The notes: generated by a model from the letters alone, not told the origin. A DNA stretch of 64,000 bases from Bacillota bacterium (GCA_023423045.1 JAFAGA010000073.1:1-64000); one strand, 5' to 3'; counted from the stretch's first letter, positions 35,535 through 44,603 are shown. Numbers and translations are program-made.

Positions 35535-36035
35535 TTAAGGAAGAAGTATGGCCCTTTGATTGATTTTATTTAATACATAATAAAGAGGCCGAAAGAGAAA
35601 AAGCGTAACAATAAAGTTGCTGACACAATGGATAATATCGAAGGGAATGCCGGCGATCCAATAGCTGACCGCCGAGCTGGGTCCGCTAAGAAACAAAGTC
35701 AGAATAGCACAAAGCGCACCAAAAGCCAGTCCATAGAAGCCGGATAGAACGGCCCATAGAAATACGGAATTTTGCTTACGGAATATCATAACAACAAAAA
35801 ACAGAATGGTCCAGACATAGAGATAAGTGAACCACCAAAGTCCCATACCGTAGATCATGCCTTCGACCGCCGCAAAAACATAGATGATGAAAAGTGTTTT
35901 CCTGCCAAAAACCAGGGTATACAAAATGATCAGGAGTGAAACCAGTTCTATATTGGGGATGAAGCCAAGAGCCACCTGAACGGCAATTAGTATGGCACTC
36001 ATCATTCCTATCAATGCAATATCCTTGATCTTCAT
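35535..36035 (-). CDS. ECF transporter S component, probably for a cobalamin-type substrate
   Basis: 166 residues with five to six membrane helices (DIALIGMMSAILIAVQVALGF, LVSLLIILYTLVFG, LFIIYVFAAVEGMIYGMGLWW), the layout of energy-coupling-factor S proteins. It binds the vitamin and docks on the shared EcfT/EcfA1/EcfA2 module, not found here. It sits 34 bases after the DUF4430 gene, and both lie behind a cobalamin riboswitch, so cobalamin or a precursor is the likely substrate (inference). Confidence 0.8.
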   Translation of the reverse strand: MKIKDIALIGMMSAILIAVQVALGFIPNIELVSLLIILYTLVFGRKTLFIIYVFAAVEGMIYGMGLWWFTYLYVWTILFFVVMIFRKQNSVFLWAVLSGFYGLAFGALCAILTLFLSGPSSAVSYWIAGIPFDIIHCVSNFIVTLFLFRPLYYVLNKINQRAILLP

Positions 36036-36069
36036 GGCTTCCTCCCGTAAAATAGAATGGTATTTATTA

Positions 36070-36474
36070 TTAATAACCTGTCATCAGGGTAATCTCATAT
36101 TTTTCGCCGTCTGCAATCGCAAGGGTGTCCACCCCGCTATTTACCTGGGCGCCTTCCTTGGTGATGCACCACCATTCCTGATCGGCATCATTGGCGCTCC
36201 GTCCGTTTACTTCTGTAATAAATAGGCCGTAGTCGCTTTCCGAACCCTTGATCAGCTTCTCCTCCTCCAGTGCTTGTCTGAGATATTCCGCATCCGTATG
36301 GAGTGTGAACTTCTGCGCATCTTCCCCGGGTATTACTATTTCAATGGCAATTTCCTTAGAACCCTTTTGTGTTTGCGGCTTGAACTGGTTATAGGCAAAT
36401 ACCATGGCCAGAATAACGATCACCATGGCGAGACAGGCAACAAGTGCTCGCCTGATAGTTTTGTTCTGCTTCAT
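36070..36474 (-). CDS. Membrane-anchored DUF4430 protein, transcobalamin-like domain
   Basis: 134 residues from ATG at 36474 (AAAGGAG upstream); the longer frame to 36594 would cross the riboswitch terminator. One N-terminal membrane helix (ALVACLAMVIVILAMVFAYN), then a DUF4430 domain (about 45-134) ending EWWCITKEGAQVNSGVDTLAIADGEKYEITL. DUF4430 resembles the beta domain of transcobalamin and intrinsic factor. Behind a cobalamin riboswitch and upstream of an ECF S component, it probably captures cobalamin at the cell surface. Confidence 0.78.
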   Translation of the reverse strand: MKQNKTIRRALVACLAMVIVILAMVFAYNQFKPQTQKGSKEIAIEIVIPGEDAQKFTLHTDAEYLRQALEEEKLIKGSESDYGLFITEVNGRSANDADQEWWCITKEGAQVNSGVDTLAIADGEKYEITLMTGY

Positions 36475-36511
36475 TATAAGCTCTCCTTTTAATATAAAAT
36501 ATATTAATGCA

Positions 36512-36540
36512 CAAAAAAACCTTTCCCGGATGATGAAAGG
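36512..36540 (-). terminator. Attenuator terminator of the cobalamin riboswitch
   Basis: On the minus strand, CCTTTC pairs with GAAAGG across a 9-base loop and seven T follow. It lies between the aptamer and the DUF4430 start, so cobalamin binding would stop transcription. Confidence 0.7.
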
Positions 36541-36617
36541 AAAAGGACAATAGAAAAATACTGCTAAAAGCAGCCTTATTGCACCCTCCTCCAAATCTTC
36601 GTGGATCCTCCGGCACC

Positions 36618-36832
36618 GGTATAAGCAGGTCTTCTGACTTATGGATCATTATTCGCTTCCTATCTTCCCGGCGGGAGGAGGTAAAACCTTCCCCCATTCC
36701 AGTGATTTCATACAAGACCGGATATCTATCATAGAGCCTTGTTGGAAGCGAACTCCCCAATTACAGCGGCGAGACCGTACAGGATTATAACCTGTTTCCC
36801 TATTATGCCCAATACGTGTATTGGGCCACTTA
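36618..36832 (-). promoter_or_regulatory. Cobalamin riboswitch
   Basis: Minus-strand landmarks of the AdoCbl aptamer in order: GGGAAACAGGT at about 36792-36803, CGCCGCTGTAA near 36771, the B12-box region CACTGGAATGGGGGAAGG (36687-36704), and AAGTCAGAAGACCTGC (36625-36640). A hairpin GCCCAATA/TATTGGGC (36807-36826) lies at the 5' end. Promoter upstream and terminator downstream are both visible. Controls the DUF4430/ECF-S genes. Confidence 0.88.
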
Positions 36833-36862
36833 TACCATAGGTATGATTTAATTATGTTGTTG

Positions 36863-36891
36863 AGTATAGCATTGACAAGGAGAAGTGTCAA
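36863..36891 (-). promoter_or_regulatory. Promoter of the cobalamin-riboswitch transcript
   Basis: Minus-strand TTGACA (36886-36891), 17-base spacer, TATACT (36863-36868). Confidence 0.7.
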
Positions 36892-36971
36892 CAAGAGATC
36901 AAATCTGCGTTCCCCAAAATCGCTTTTTTAAGAATAAGGAATATTGACAGATGCCATGCTAATGGTATGTG

Positions 36972-37028
36972 TTAACGTTAATGATATCTTAAGAAAATAT
37001 TTGATATTTTGTTTTATTATGTTATAAT
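36972..37028 (+). promoter_or_regulatory. Promoter and possible LacI-type operator of galM
   Basis: TTGATA (37001-37006), 16-base spacer, TATAAT (37023-37028). Just upstream lies the 10-base palindrome TTAACGTTAA (36972-36981), centred on CG as in LacI-family sites. The transcript leader (37061-37140) has nested repeats (AACCC/GGGTT around CCGGG/CCCGG) of no known riboswitch class. Confidence 0.5.
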
Positions 37029-37161
37029 CAAATATAAGTGTCATAAGTAACATATGAACAAAACCCTGAGGGATACACCGGGAAGACGCGTAAAAACCCC
37101 GGCTGAGACATGGTTTTAACAGGCTGGGTTTATGAAATTAAAATAAGGAGTAGAAAGAAAC

Positions 37162-38220
37162 ATGAAGATCACACAGAAATCATTTGGTAAAACGAAACAG
37201 GGAGAAGAGGCAATCCTATACACCCTGTCCAATAGCAAAGGAATGCAGGTTTCCCTGACCAACTATGGAGCCAATATTGTAAGTATTATTGTTCCGGATT
37301 CCAAGGGGGATTTTGCCGACGTAAATTTGGGCTTTGATAATCTTGCCGGCTATGAGGAGAATATTCCAGGCTTTGGTTCCTTTATCGGCAGACATGCGAA
37401 CCGGATTGGGGATGCCAGGTTTGAATTGAACGGCAAGGTATATGAGGTGGACAAGAATGACGGTAAAAACAATCTTCATGGAGGTTTCAACGGCTATAAC
37501 AAGCTTGTCTATGAGGCAGAGGTCTATGAGGATGATGATATTGCAAGTATTGAGTTCTCACGGTTGAGCCCCCACATGGAACAGGGCTTTCCCGGGAATC
37601 TTGATGTGGCCGTGACCTACAGCCTGACAGAGGAGAACGAGCTGGTAATTGAATATCTTGCAGTATCTGACCGGGATACCATTGTCAACCTGACAAACCA
37701 TGCATATTTTAACCTGGGAGGACACGATTCCGGATCGATTTTGGAGCATAAGGTATGGATTAAGGCGAATCAGTTTACCCCTACCACAGCGGACTTGATT
37801 CCGACAGGCGAGCTGCGGGATGTTACGGGAACCCCGATGGATTTCAGAACCATGAAGACCATCGGCCAGGATATCGATGCGGATTATGAGCCCTTAGTGA
37901 TTGCCGGCGGATATGATCATAATTATGTGCTGGATACCAGCCAAAGCCAGGTAGAGAAGGTTGCTGAGCTGGTGAATGAGAAGAGCGGAAGAAGGATGGA
38001 GATATTTACCGACCTTCCGGGTATACAGCTCTATACTTCGAATATGTTAACTCCGGTAAATCATAGCAAGAACGGGGCAGTTTATCAGAAGGGAAGCGGC
38101 GTATGCTTTGAGACACAGTATTTCCCCAATTCCTGCAATATCAGCAGCTTCCCCTCCTGCGTGCTGAAGGCCGGCAAGGAGTTTGATTCAGTTACTATCT
38201 ATAAGTTCTCAACACTGTAA
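37162..38220 (+). CDS. galM: Aldose 1-epimerase (mutarotase)
   Basis: 352 residues, AAGGAG ribosome site. Galactose mutarotase fold, with LTNYGANIVSIIVPD at the start, FIGRHANRIGDARF, the acid in NLTNHAYFNLGGH, and the catalytic Glu region CFETQYFPNSCN near the end. It interconverts alpha and beta forms of galactose or glucose before phosphorylation. No gal genes adjoin it. Confidence 0.93.
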   Translation: MKITQKSFGKTKQGEEAILYTLSNSKGMQVSLTNYGANIVSIIVPDSKGDFADVNLGFDNLAGYEENIPGFGSFIGRHANRIGDARFELNGKVYEVDKNDGKNNLHGGFNGYNKLVYEAEVYEDDDIASIEFSRLSPHMEQGFPGNLDVAVTYSLTEENELVIEYLAVSDRDTIVNLTNHAYFNLGGHDSGSILEHKVWIKANQFTPTTADLIPTGELRDVTGTPMDFRTMKTIGQDIDADYEPLVIAGGYDHNYVLDTSQSQVEKVAELVNEKSGRRMEIFTDLPGIQLYTSNMLTPVNHSKNGAVYQKGSGVCFETQYFPNSCNISSFPSCVLKAGKEFDSVTIYKFSTL

Positions 38221-38287
38221 TTCTTTGATGAAAGACGGACGATTGAAGATAAGAAGCTCACGTCCGCTTGCAGACAGAAAGATAGGA

Positions 38288-38334
38288 CAGGGGCTGCTGC
38301 ACCATATCGGATGCAGCAGCCCCTGATTATTTTA
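38288..38334. terminator. Bidirectional terminator between galM and upp
   Basis: Perfect 14-bp stem (38288-38301 with 38312-38325), 10-base loop, then ATTATTTT. It serves convergent galM and upp. Confidence 0.8.
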
Positions 38335-38375
38335 GCCGGGCCGGAGGAAGTGCCCTGGCCGGTTTATTTATAGCC

Positions 38376-39005
38376 TTATTTTGTTCCGTAGATTCTGTCG
38401 CCGGCATCTCCGAGACCGGGGAGGATATATCCTTTTTCATTCAATCTTTCATCCAGGTTGCCGATGTACACATCGATATCCGGATGAGCCTTGGTTAAGC
38501 GATCCACACCTTCCGGAGCTGCAATGAGGCAGAGAAAACGAATTTTGGTAATGCCTCTTTTCTTCAGGGTATCAATTGCCGCTACGGCAGAACCGCCGGT
38601 AGCCAGCATCGGGTCCACAACAAAGATTTCACGCTCGGCGGCGTCGGAAGGAAGCTTGCAGAAATATTCAACCGGCTCCAGAGTTTCTTCATTGCGATAT
38701 AAACCAACATGTCCAACCTTTGCACTCGGGATCAGGTTGAGAATACCGTCTGCCATATGGAGTCCCGCTCTTAAGATGGGAACGATGCACAGCTTCTTAC
38801 CGGCAATTTCCTTCGCTGTAGTGGTAACAAGGGGTGTCTCGATTTCTATATCGGCAAGAGGAAGCTTTCGGGTCGCCTCATAACAGATCAGCATCGCTAC
38901 CTCTGATACAAGATCTCGAAATTCCTTCGTTGTTGTAGTTTTGCGTCTCATAATCCCCAACTTATGATGAATTAAAGGGTGGTTCATGATAGTCACATTT
39001 GACAT
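38376..39005 (-). CDS. upp: Uracil phosphoribosyltransferase
   Basis: 209 residues, the family's usual length, from ATG at 39005 with AGGAGG upstream; the longer frame to 39116 adds an unrelated end. Makes UMP from uracil and PRPP. PRPP loop VDPMLATGGSAVAAI, uracil-binding GYILPGLGDAGDR and ILRAGLHMADG. A 38-base or longer leader precedes it; no PyrR site was recognised. Confidence 0.96.
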   Translation of the reverse strand: MSNVTIMNHPLIHHKLGIMRRKTTTTKEFRDLVSEVAMLICYEATRKLPLADIEIETPLVTTTAKEIAGKKLCIVPILRAGLHMADGILNLIPSAKVGHVGLYRNEETLEPVEYFCKLPSDAAEREIFVVDPMLATGGSAVAAIDTLKKRGITKIRFLCLIAAPEGVDRLTKAHPDIDVYIGNLDERLNEKGYILPGLGDAGDRIYGTK

Positions 39006-39147
39006 TTTTCTACCTCCTGGGTTTTTATTCTGATTGGCACTGGACAAGGGACTGCTGATTATTGTCTGCACGCAACAACAATGCTCTGCCGCTTGTCTGT
39101 GTTTACTATCGAACATTATAACAAATAATTTGGTTACATAAAAGAAA

Positions 39148-39229
39148 AAAATATATTTTTTCTTTCTTTTATATATTATGCAGAAAATAAAGGTTATTTA
39201 CAAATTAATGTTGATTTCTGTAAATAACC
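39148..39229. other. Hairpins between upp and the REC-Hpt gene
   Basis: An AT palindrome around 39148-39165 and an 11-bp perfect stem GGTTATTTACA/TGTAAATAACC (39192-39202 with 39219-39229). One may end upp upstream readthrough; no T-run. Nothing else is seen in 39006-39345. Confidence 0.4.
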
Positions 39230-39345
39230 ATGTCATACTATAAATTCTTAGGGGTTGTCCATTTTGTTCGGGATGGGATGCTGGTTCAGATACCATGCGA
39301 CTTATAAAAAATGGAAAATGTTACCTTGGAATAGGAGATTGGAAG

Positions 39346-40440
39346 ATGAGGAATAAGCTGCCGAGAGCTCTTGTAATTGATGATAATGAGGTTAATGCCA
39401 TAATATTGGCGAATATGCTTGAATTATTTGGTATCTGCGTGGATCAGGCAGAGAGCGGTATGCAGGCGGTTCAGTTAATTAAAGATAAAGAATACGGTAT
39501 TATATTTGTAGATCATGTAATGCCAAGGATGGACGGTGTGCAGACAACAAAGGCCATTCGCGGCCTGCGGGGCGGTCATACAAAAACGGTAATTGTTGCG
39601 TTGACCTCCAGCATTACCGAGGAAATATGCCGGCTGTATCGTCAGGCAGGTGCAGATGAGGTGTGTGTAAAGCCCTTGGGATTGTCTGAATTGGATGATA
39701 TATTGAAAAACAGGTGTCCCTGCCTGTCCCTTCGGGAGATGTCTGGGACAAATAAAAATTTAGCATCGGAAGGAGAAGCGATCTTGATAAAATCAATTAT
39801 CGACAGCATCAGCGAAATCGATTATGAGACCGGACTGCATTATGCGGTAGGAAATCCCAGACATTATGCGGATATTCTCAAGGTGTCGCTTAAGGATATC
39901 CGTACGTGCCAAGCGCTGATCTCACAGAGCTACGAGCAGCAGCAGAAGAAAAACCTGAGGATAGGGATACATAATATGAAAAGTGTGTTTGCCAATATTG
40001 GAGCCACGGAGCTTGCCGATCTTTCCTCCGGGATGGAGCAGGTTGTAGAAAAACATGGAATAGATTCCCTGGAGATATATTTCCATCATTTTGTGAAACG
40101 GATCGGTGATTTTTTTGAAAAGCTGGAGAGGGCAATGGAGGAATACGACTGTGTTGTAAAAGCAAATCTTCCCCAGGTGGCTGACGGCCCTGCCTTGGAA
40201 AAGGGAGAATATGAACAAAGAATTGCAAACGCCATATATTATATCAGGAGATTTGATTATTCGGCTATTCTGGAGGAATTAGAGCAATTGATCAGAAGAG
40301 GATGGCCCGAGCACAGGCAGGAGTTGGAGCTGGCCATGGCCGAAATTAAGGAATATCAGTATGAAAGCTCCCTGTACCGGTTATTAGGCATAAAAAAAGA
40401 GATGGAGACACTTTCCATCCCGGCAGAAGCCAAAGAATAA
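39346..40440 (+). CDS. Response regulator receiver protein with Hpt domain
   Basis: 364 residues from ATG 39346 (TAGGAG upstream). Receiver domain (about 1-125) with VIDDNE, phospho-Asp in FVDHVMPRMDG, and KPLG. A second part (about 160-260) holds an Hpt-like IHNMKSVFANIGATELA with the phospho-His, then a helical tail of unknown fold. REC-Hpt proteins relay phosphate from hybrid kinases; no kinase lies nearby. Possibly a stand-alone shuttle in a phosphorelay. Monocistronic, with a terminator. Confidence 0.85.
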   Translation: MRNKLPRALVIDDNEVNAIILANMLELFGICVDQAESGMQAVQLIKDKEYGIIFVDHVMPRMDGVQTTKAIRGLRGGHTKTVIVALTSSITEEICRLYRQAGADEVCVKPLGLSELDDILKNRCPCLSLREMSGTNKNLASEGEAILIKSIIDSISEIDYETGLHYAVGNPRHYADILKVSLKDIRTCQALISQSYEQQQKKNLRIGIHNMKSVFANIGATELADLSSGMEQVVEKHGIDSLEIYFHHFVKRIGDFFEKLERAMEEYDCVVKANLPQVADGPALEKGEYEQRIANAIYYIRRFDYSAILEELEQLIRRGWPEHRQELELAMAEIKEYQYESSLYRLLGIKKEMETLSIPAEAKE

Positions 40441-40460
40441 CCGCTCTATAAAAAGAGGAG

Positions 40461-40500
40461 AAGCCCGGTAGAGGGGGGAGGGTAGCTGCCGGGCTTATTT
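40461..40500 (+). terminator. Terminator after the REC-Hpt gene
   Basis: Stem AAGCCCGG/CCGGGCTT (40461-40468 with 40489-40496) followed by ATTTTAT. Confidence 0.7.
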
Positions 40501-40934
40501 TATGAAAAAAATTATCTTGTAAGCAATATTAAATTAACAATTCTAATGAGGTTATTTCTTTAAGTTATTCTCTTAACTTGATTTTATTATAATGGACATA
40601 TATGTTTTATGTATGGATATATTATGAACATTTTGTTAATAATTCGACTTTGCATAAAAATTATAATCACATAAGAAGATTATTCTGATACTCATCCGAT
40701 ATAAATAAATAGATAGAATAGATACATTAGGAAATAGTGTCATTATTTGCAGAGTTTTATTTTGTGTCCACAGAGAATAATACTATTATATAAAAGTGTA
40801 ATCCATCCCAAAATGGTACTGGACAATATAATATGAATATGTTATAAAAATGATTAAATCGTCAAAAGAAAACGAATTTAATCATAAAAATCAGAAGGAA
40901 GACTGCCCACATAGAATTGAGAGTAGGTGATTGT
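40501..40934 (+). other. AT-rich intergenic region with promoter
   Basis: No gene seen. Promoter for the next gene: TGGACA (40820-40825), 17-base spacer, TATAAA (40843-40848). A second candidate, TTATTC/TATAAT, is at 40565-40593. The rest is unassigned AT-rich sequence. Confidence 0.45.
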
Positions 40935-41402
40935 ATGTCGAATGTATTTAAAAAACTAATTAGCAAAGAGCTGGGTGAAGCGAATTACCTCCGTTATTTT
41001 TCCTTTGTCAAAAAGAATATCGAGACAAAAAAGAGTGACAGCCAGACTATTTATAATGATATGTATGAGAAACTGAAATATAGAGATCTCAAGGCGATTA
41101 CCAAGATGCACGGACGCCTGAATGATACCATGGTCGTTGCATTTAAGATCAGCAAGAATTTCTTTTTTGCATTCTTATTCTATCTGTCCGCCTGTGTATT
41201 CATTATTGCCAAGGTGCCCCAGCCCATGTTGTCCATCATCTCCCTGATCATGGTTAATGCTTGCTTCGTATACAAAGCATACGAGTTCATATCCAATAAA
41301 TTCTGCTACATTGACGCCCAGATCATATTGGTGTATAAGGCGGTACTGGACCGTATTATTCTAAATGAACGTAAGGGCGCCCAGGAAAATGACAGGGTAT
41401 AG
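40935..41402 (+). CDS. Small membrane protein of unknown function
   Basis: 155 residues from ATG 40935 (AGGTGA upstream); a TTG at 40917 is less likely. A basic, helical N-terminal half (about 1-75) is followed by two membrane helices (FFFAFLFYLSACVFIIA and MLSIISLIMVNACFVYKAY) and a short charged tail. No family recognised. Own promoter, and a terminator about 120 bases after. Confidence 0.7.
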   Translation: MSNVFKKLISKELGEANYLRYFSFVKKNIETKKSDSQTIYNDMYEKLKYRDLKAITKMHGRLNDTMVVAFKISKNFFFAFLFYLSACVFIIAKVPQPMLSIISLIMVNACFVYKAYEFISNKFCYIDAQIILVYKAVLDRIILNERKGAQENDRV

Positions 41403-41522
41403 AAAAGAGTCCGGAATTGATCTGCTCCTTAAAATATCAGTAATTAGTATAAAATATACTTAGTTTGGACTCCTTTTGGTGGCATGGACATTGCAGATGC
41501 AAAAAAGTAATTTATGAATAGG

Positions 41523-41575
41523 AAGGATGGAATATTCCCAAGGGCAGCAGCGGGAGGGTATTCCATCCTTTTTCT
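41523..41575 (+). terminator. Terminator after the small membrane protein gene
   Basis: 12-bp perfect stem (41523-41534 with 41559-41570), then TTTTCT. Confidence 0.75.
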
Positions 41576-41614
41576 ACTTCTTAACACAGTTGATTTTAAT
41601 TCAAAAAACATGGA

Positions 41615-41643
41615 TTGCTGAGGGCAGGGATATGAGATATAAT
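41615..41643 (+). promoter_or_regulatory. Promoter of the serine dehydratase operon
   Basis: TTGCTG (41615-41620), 17-base spacer, TATAAT (41638-41643). A leader of about 150 bases follows before sdaAB; nothing else is recognised in it. Confidence 0.55.
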
Positions 41644-41798
41644 AGTAGCTGCTAAGAAAGTACGTAAATCTGGAAAGTCTTCCAGGCCGAGGAATAGGGC
41701 AGGGATTTTTGCAGAAGATAAGTTAAGAGAGGAGCCGCTGAGAAGAGACAGACAGAGCGGCGGATGCGCACAGCAGGTGCGTAGAAACGGAGGAAAGA

Positions 41799-42473
41799 AT
41801 GAACGTTTTTGATATTATGGGGCCAATTATGGTGGGACCCTCCAGTTCCCATACGGCAGGAGCGGCTAAAATCGGATTTACCGCCAGGCAGCTTCTGCGG
41901 GAGGAGATAAAAAGCGTGAGGTTGTATCTGCATGGCTCTTTTTTGGCGACAGGAAAAGGGCATGGTACGGATAAAGCGCTGATCGCAGGCCTTCTTGGAA
42001 TGAAGCCGGATGATGAACGCATCCCGGAGAGCTTTCACCATGCCAGAGAGCGGGGATTGGAATTTCATTTTGCCGGTATTGAGCTGCGTAACGCTCACCC
42101 CAATTCAGTGCTTGTCGAGCTGGAGGGAGTCAAAGGAAACAAGCTTGAAATCGTAGCGTCCTCCATTGGCGGGGGTTCAATTATGATAAATCAGATAGAC
42201 GGAGTAGAGGCGGATATCTCTGCCAGCTATCCCACCCTGATCGTTCATAATGAGGACAAGCCCGGACATGTTTCCCTGGTAACCTCGGTCCTGAGCCAAA
42301 AAGAGGTGAATATAGGAACAATGCGGATCTATCGGGATAAACGGGGAGGCAATGCTGTTATGATAATTGAATGTGACCAGGAGGTTCCTTCGGATATCAT
42401 CGGACTGCTTCGCAAGGCGGAGGGTGTAAAGAAGGTAACATATCTTAGTATGGAGGAAGAGAATGAGTTTTAG
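41799..42473 (+). CDS. sdaAB: L-serine dehydratase, iron-sulfur-dependent, beta subunit
   Basis: 224 residues, GGAGGAAAG site. N-terminal GPIMVGPSSSHTAGAAKIG signature, then a C-terminal ACT domain (NEDKPGHVSLVTSVLSQKEV). With the alpha subunit it makes pyruvate and ammonia from serine in anaerobes. It overlaps sdaAA by 11 bases. Confidence 0.95.
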   Translation: MNVFDIMGPIMVGPSSSHTAGAAKIGFTARQLLREEIKSVRLYLHGSFLATGKGHGTDKALIAGLLGMKPDDERIPESFHHARERGLEFHFAGIELRNAHPNSVLVELEGVKGNKLEIVASSIGGGSIMINQIDGVEADISASYPTLIVHNEDKPGHVSLVTSVLSQKEVNIGTMRIYRDKRGGNAVMIIECDQEVPSDIIGLLRKAEGVKKVTYLSMEEENEF

Positions 42474-43332
42474 AGCCTTGGATGAGATTATAAAGCAATG
42501 TGACGAGAAGAAGCAGCCTTTCTGGCAGACGGTTTTGGAGGATGACCTGGAGGAGCGGATGGTAACCGCCGAGGAATCCCTTGGACGGATGGAGCAGCTG
42601 TACCAGGCGATGAAGGATGCGGATATGGCATATGACGGAGGGTTGAAATCCGCCAGCAAACTGGTTGGCGGTGATGGGGAGAGAATGAATCGTGCCCTGT
42701 CGGAGGGCAAGGTATTAAGCGGTCCCTTCCTCGGCGAGGTGATTGCTAAGGCACTTAAGATGGGGGAATCCAATGCCTGTATGAAGAAAATCGTTGCCGC
42801 ACCCACAGCAGGCTCCTGCGGTGTCATCCCGGCGGTGCTGCTGAGCTATGAGGAGAAATATCATGCATCAAGGCAGCGAATGATTGAAGCGCTGTATGTG
42901 GCCTCGGGTATCGGAGAAGTCATCGCAGCCAGAGCCTTTCTTGCCGGAGCGGCAGGGGGCTGTCAGGCGGAGATCGGTTCAGCCAGCGCCATGGCGGCGG
43001 GAGCCCTGGCCTATCTGAACGGAGGGGATTCGGAGAGTATCGCCCATGCTGCCGCAATGGCGCTGAAAAATCTGCTGGGCTTAGTCTGTGATACGGTTGG
43101 AGGCCTGGTAGAGGTTCCCTGCGTAAAACGGAATGTGGTTGGCGCTGTTAATGCCATTGCCAGTGCAGATATGGCGGTTGCAGGAATACGCAGTCAGATA
43201 CCTCCGGATGAGGTGATTGATGCAATGAGGGAGGTTGGCGAAGCCCTCCCCAGAACGCTTCGGGAAACAGGGGAAGGCGGTCTGGCAGCGACTCCGACCG
43301 GACAGGAGATCATGGAGCGTATTATGAGTTAA
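42463..43332 (+). CDS. sdaAA: L-serine dehydratase, iron-sulfur-dependent, alpha subunit
   Basis: 289 residues, beginning inside the end of sdaAB. Fe-S catalytic subunit: KIVAAPTAGSCGVIPAVLLS, GAAGGCQAEIGSASAMAAGA and GLVCDTVGGLVEVPCVKRN carry the cluster cysteines. The cluster binds and dehydrates serine, and is oxygen-sensitive. It ends 9 bases from the convergent AraC gene. Confidence 0.95.
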   Translation: MSFRALDEIIKQCDEKKQPFWQTVLEDDLEERMVTAEESLGRMEQLYQAMKDADMAYDGGLKSASKLVGGDGERMNRALSEGKVLSGPFLGEVIAKALKMGESNACMKKIVAAPTAGSCGVIPAVLLSYEEKYHASRQRMIEALYVASGIGEVIAARAFLAGAAGGCQAEIGSASAMAAGALAYLNGGDSESIAHAAAMALKNLLGLVCDTVGGLVEVPCVKRNVVGAVNAIASADMAVAGIRSQIPPDEVIDAMREVGEALPRTLRETGEGGLAATPTGQEIMERIMS

Positions 43333-43341
43333 GCCGGCAGT

Positions 43342-44310
43342 CTAACGGTGGCTGTTCCTGAATTGGGAAGGGCTCATATGATAGATCCTCTTGAATAGGC
43401 TGTAAAAACTGCTTTTATCCCTATATCCGATCAGTTCAACGATCTGCTCAATGCTAAAATCCGTATAAAGCAGATAATTGATGGAATTCTGAAGCTTGAT
43501 GCTCACTAAAAGCTGGCGGAAGGATTGCCCGGTCTGCTTATGAATCAGAGCGGACAGGTATTTGGGATGATAGTTAAATCGGGCGGCGGCTTCATTCATA
43601 CTGATATTCTGGTAATTAAGATAAATATAATCAATTATCTCAGCCATGGCAGCATTGCCATGGCTTGTATTATCTTTATAGCTTCTTAAGATGAAGGAAA
43701 ATATCAAGGTTAGTAAAGCCTCGATAATAACATGGCTATATCGCTTTCGGTCAAGATATTCTTTCAGAAGAATTTCGATAAAACGATCAATATCCTTATC
43801 CAGAGCAGGGAGGAACAAAAAGGAGGGCTGCCCTTCGTTCTCCACCCGGTAACGGATGAAAAAGGCATTCAGCACAGGATCGCTGAACAGAACCCGGAAG
43901 ATGGATTTCTGGAAAAGCTCTTTAGGAAGTAGGATATTGAGAATCAGGTCGGTGGCTTCAGAGTATTCTAAGAAAAAGTGGACCGCGTTAGGATTCATAA
44001 TACAGAGGTTACCCTCCTGCATCCGAAGTTCCTGATCGTCAATTACGCCAACGGGATAGCCCTTGCATACATAAATTATTTCAAAGAAATCATGGTAGTG
44101 CCGATTATAATTTCCCGCTTCATTATGAAAGGACATAAATAGCTCCGATGATGCATCAGGAAAGAAACCGGCGGCTGGCAGCAGCCGGGGCTTGGCGTTT
44201 AAATTCTGAAAAAGTTCCTCTTTGGTGGCAGGGTATCCTGCTATGTTCTTATCTTCTTCCTCCCCGCCGCGGGTATGCTTCCACAGCCGGTTAATTAAGT
44301 ATTGTTCCAT
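43342..44310 (-). CDS. AraC-family regulator with cupin domain, likely for the rhamnosidase
   Basis: 322 residues. N-terminal cupin-like sensor (about 75-180: NYNRHYHDFFEIIYVCKGYP) and a C-terminal AraC helix-turn-helix (MNEAAARFNYHPKYLSALIHK and SIEQIVELIGYRDKSSFYSLF). Cytoplasmic, unlike the regulator at 1586. Divergent from the GH78 rhamnosidase, so it probably responds to rhamnose or a glycoside and controls that gene. Confidence 0.9.
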   Translation of the reverse strand: MEQYLINRLWKHTRGGEEEDKNIAGYPATKEELFQNLNAKPRLLPAAGFFPDASSELFMSFHNEAGNYNRHYHDFFEIIYVCKGYPVGVIDDQELRMQEGNLCIMNPNAVHFFLEYSEATDLILNILLPKELFQKSIFRVLFSDPVLNAFFIRYRVENEGQPSFLFLPALDKDIDRFIEILLKEYLDRKRYSHVIIEALLTLIFSFILRSYKDNTSHGNAAMAEIIDYIYLNYQNISMNEAAARFNYHPKYLSALIHKQTGQSFRQLLVSIKLQNSINYLLYTDFSIEQIVELIGYRDKSSFYSLFKRIYHMSPSQFRNSHR

Positions 44311-44603
44311 GAATGTTACCTCATAACACTGGATTTATTACCTGGGAAACTTTTTGTTTCCTTTGGATTATTATATAATTCAATTAGCGAAAAAGCCAGT
44401 ATTTATTTTAAAATCAATAGCGGTTTCGGGTTTTATGCTGCCCCGGCACAGAGCATATTGATTGGTGTGAAATAGTAAGATGAGTATTGCAGGAAGTAAG
44501 AATAAAGGAAGCAGGATGAAGAAAGTGAACGGAGATAGTGAGATAAAGTAAATAGGGATCCCAGAGAGGGAAAAAACGAGAATAGAGAAAGGGAGATAAT
44601 GGT
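44311..44603 (+). other. Divergent control region of AraC regulator and rhamnosidase
   Basis: 293 bases with no gene. It holds a purine-rich stretch from about 44510 to 44600 leading into the GGGAG site of the rhamnosidase gene. No clear promoter pair was found for either gene, as is common for AraC-activated genes. Confidence 0.35.

Noticed and set aside
37061..37140. TPP riboswitch before galM
   Set aside because: Only GGCTGAGA matches; the second conserved half (CCTGATCTGG, GCGTAGGGA) is missing and galM is not a thiamin gene.
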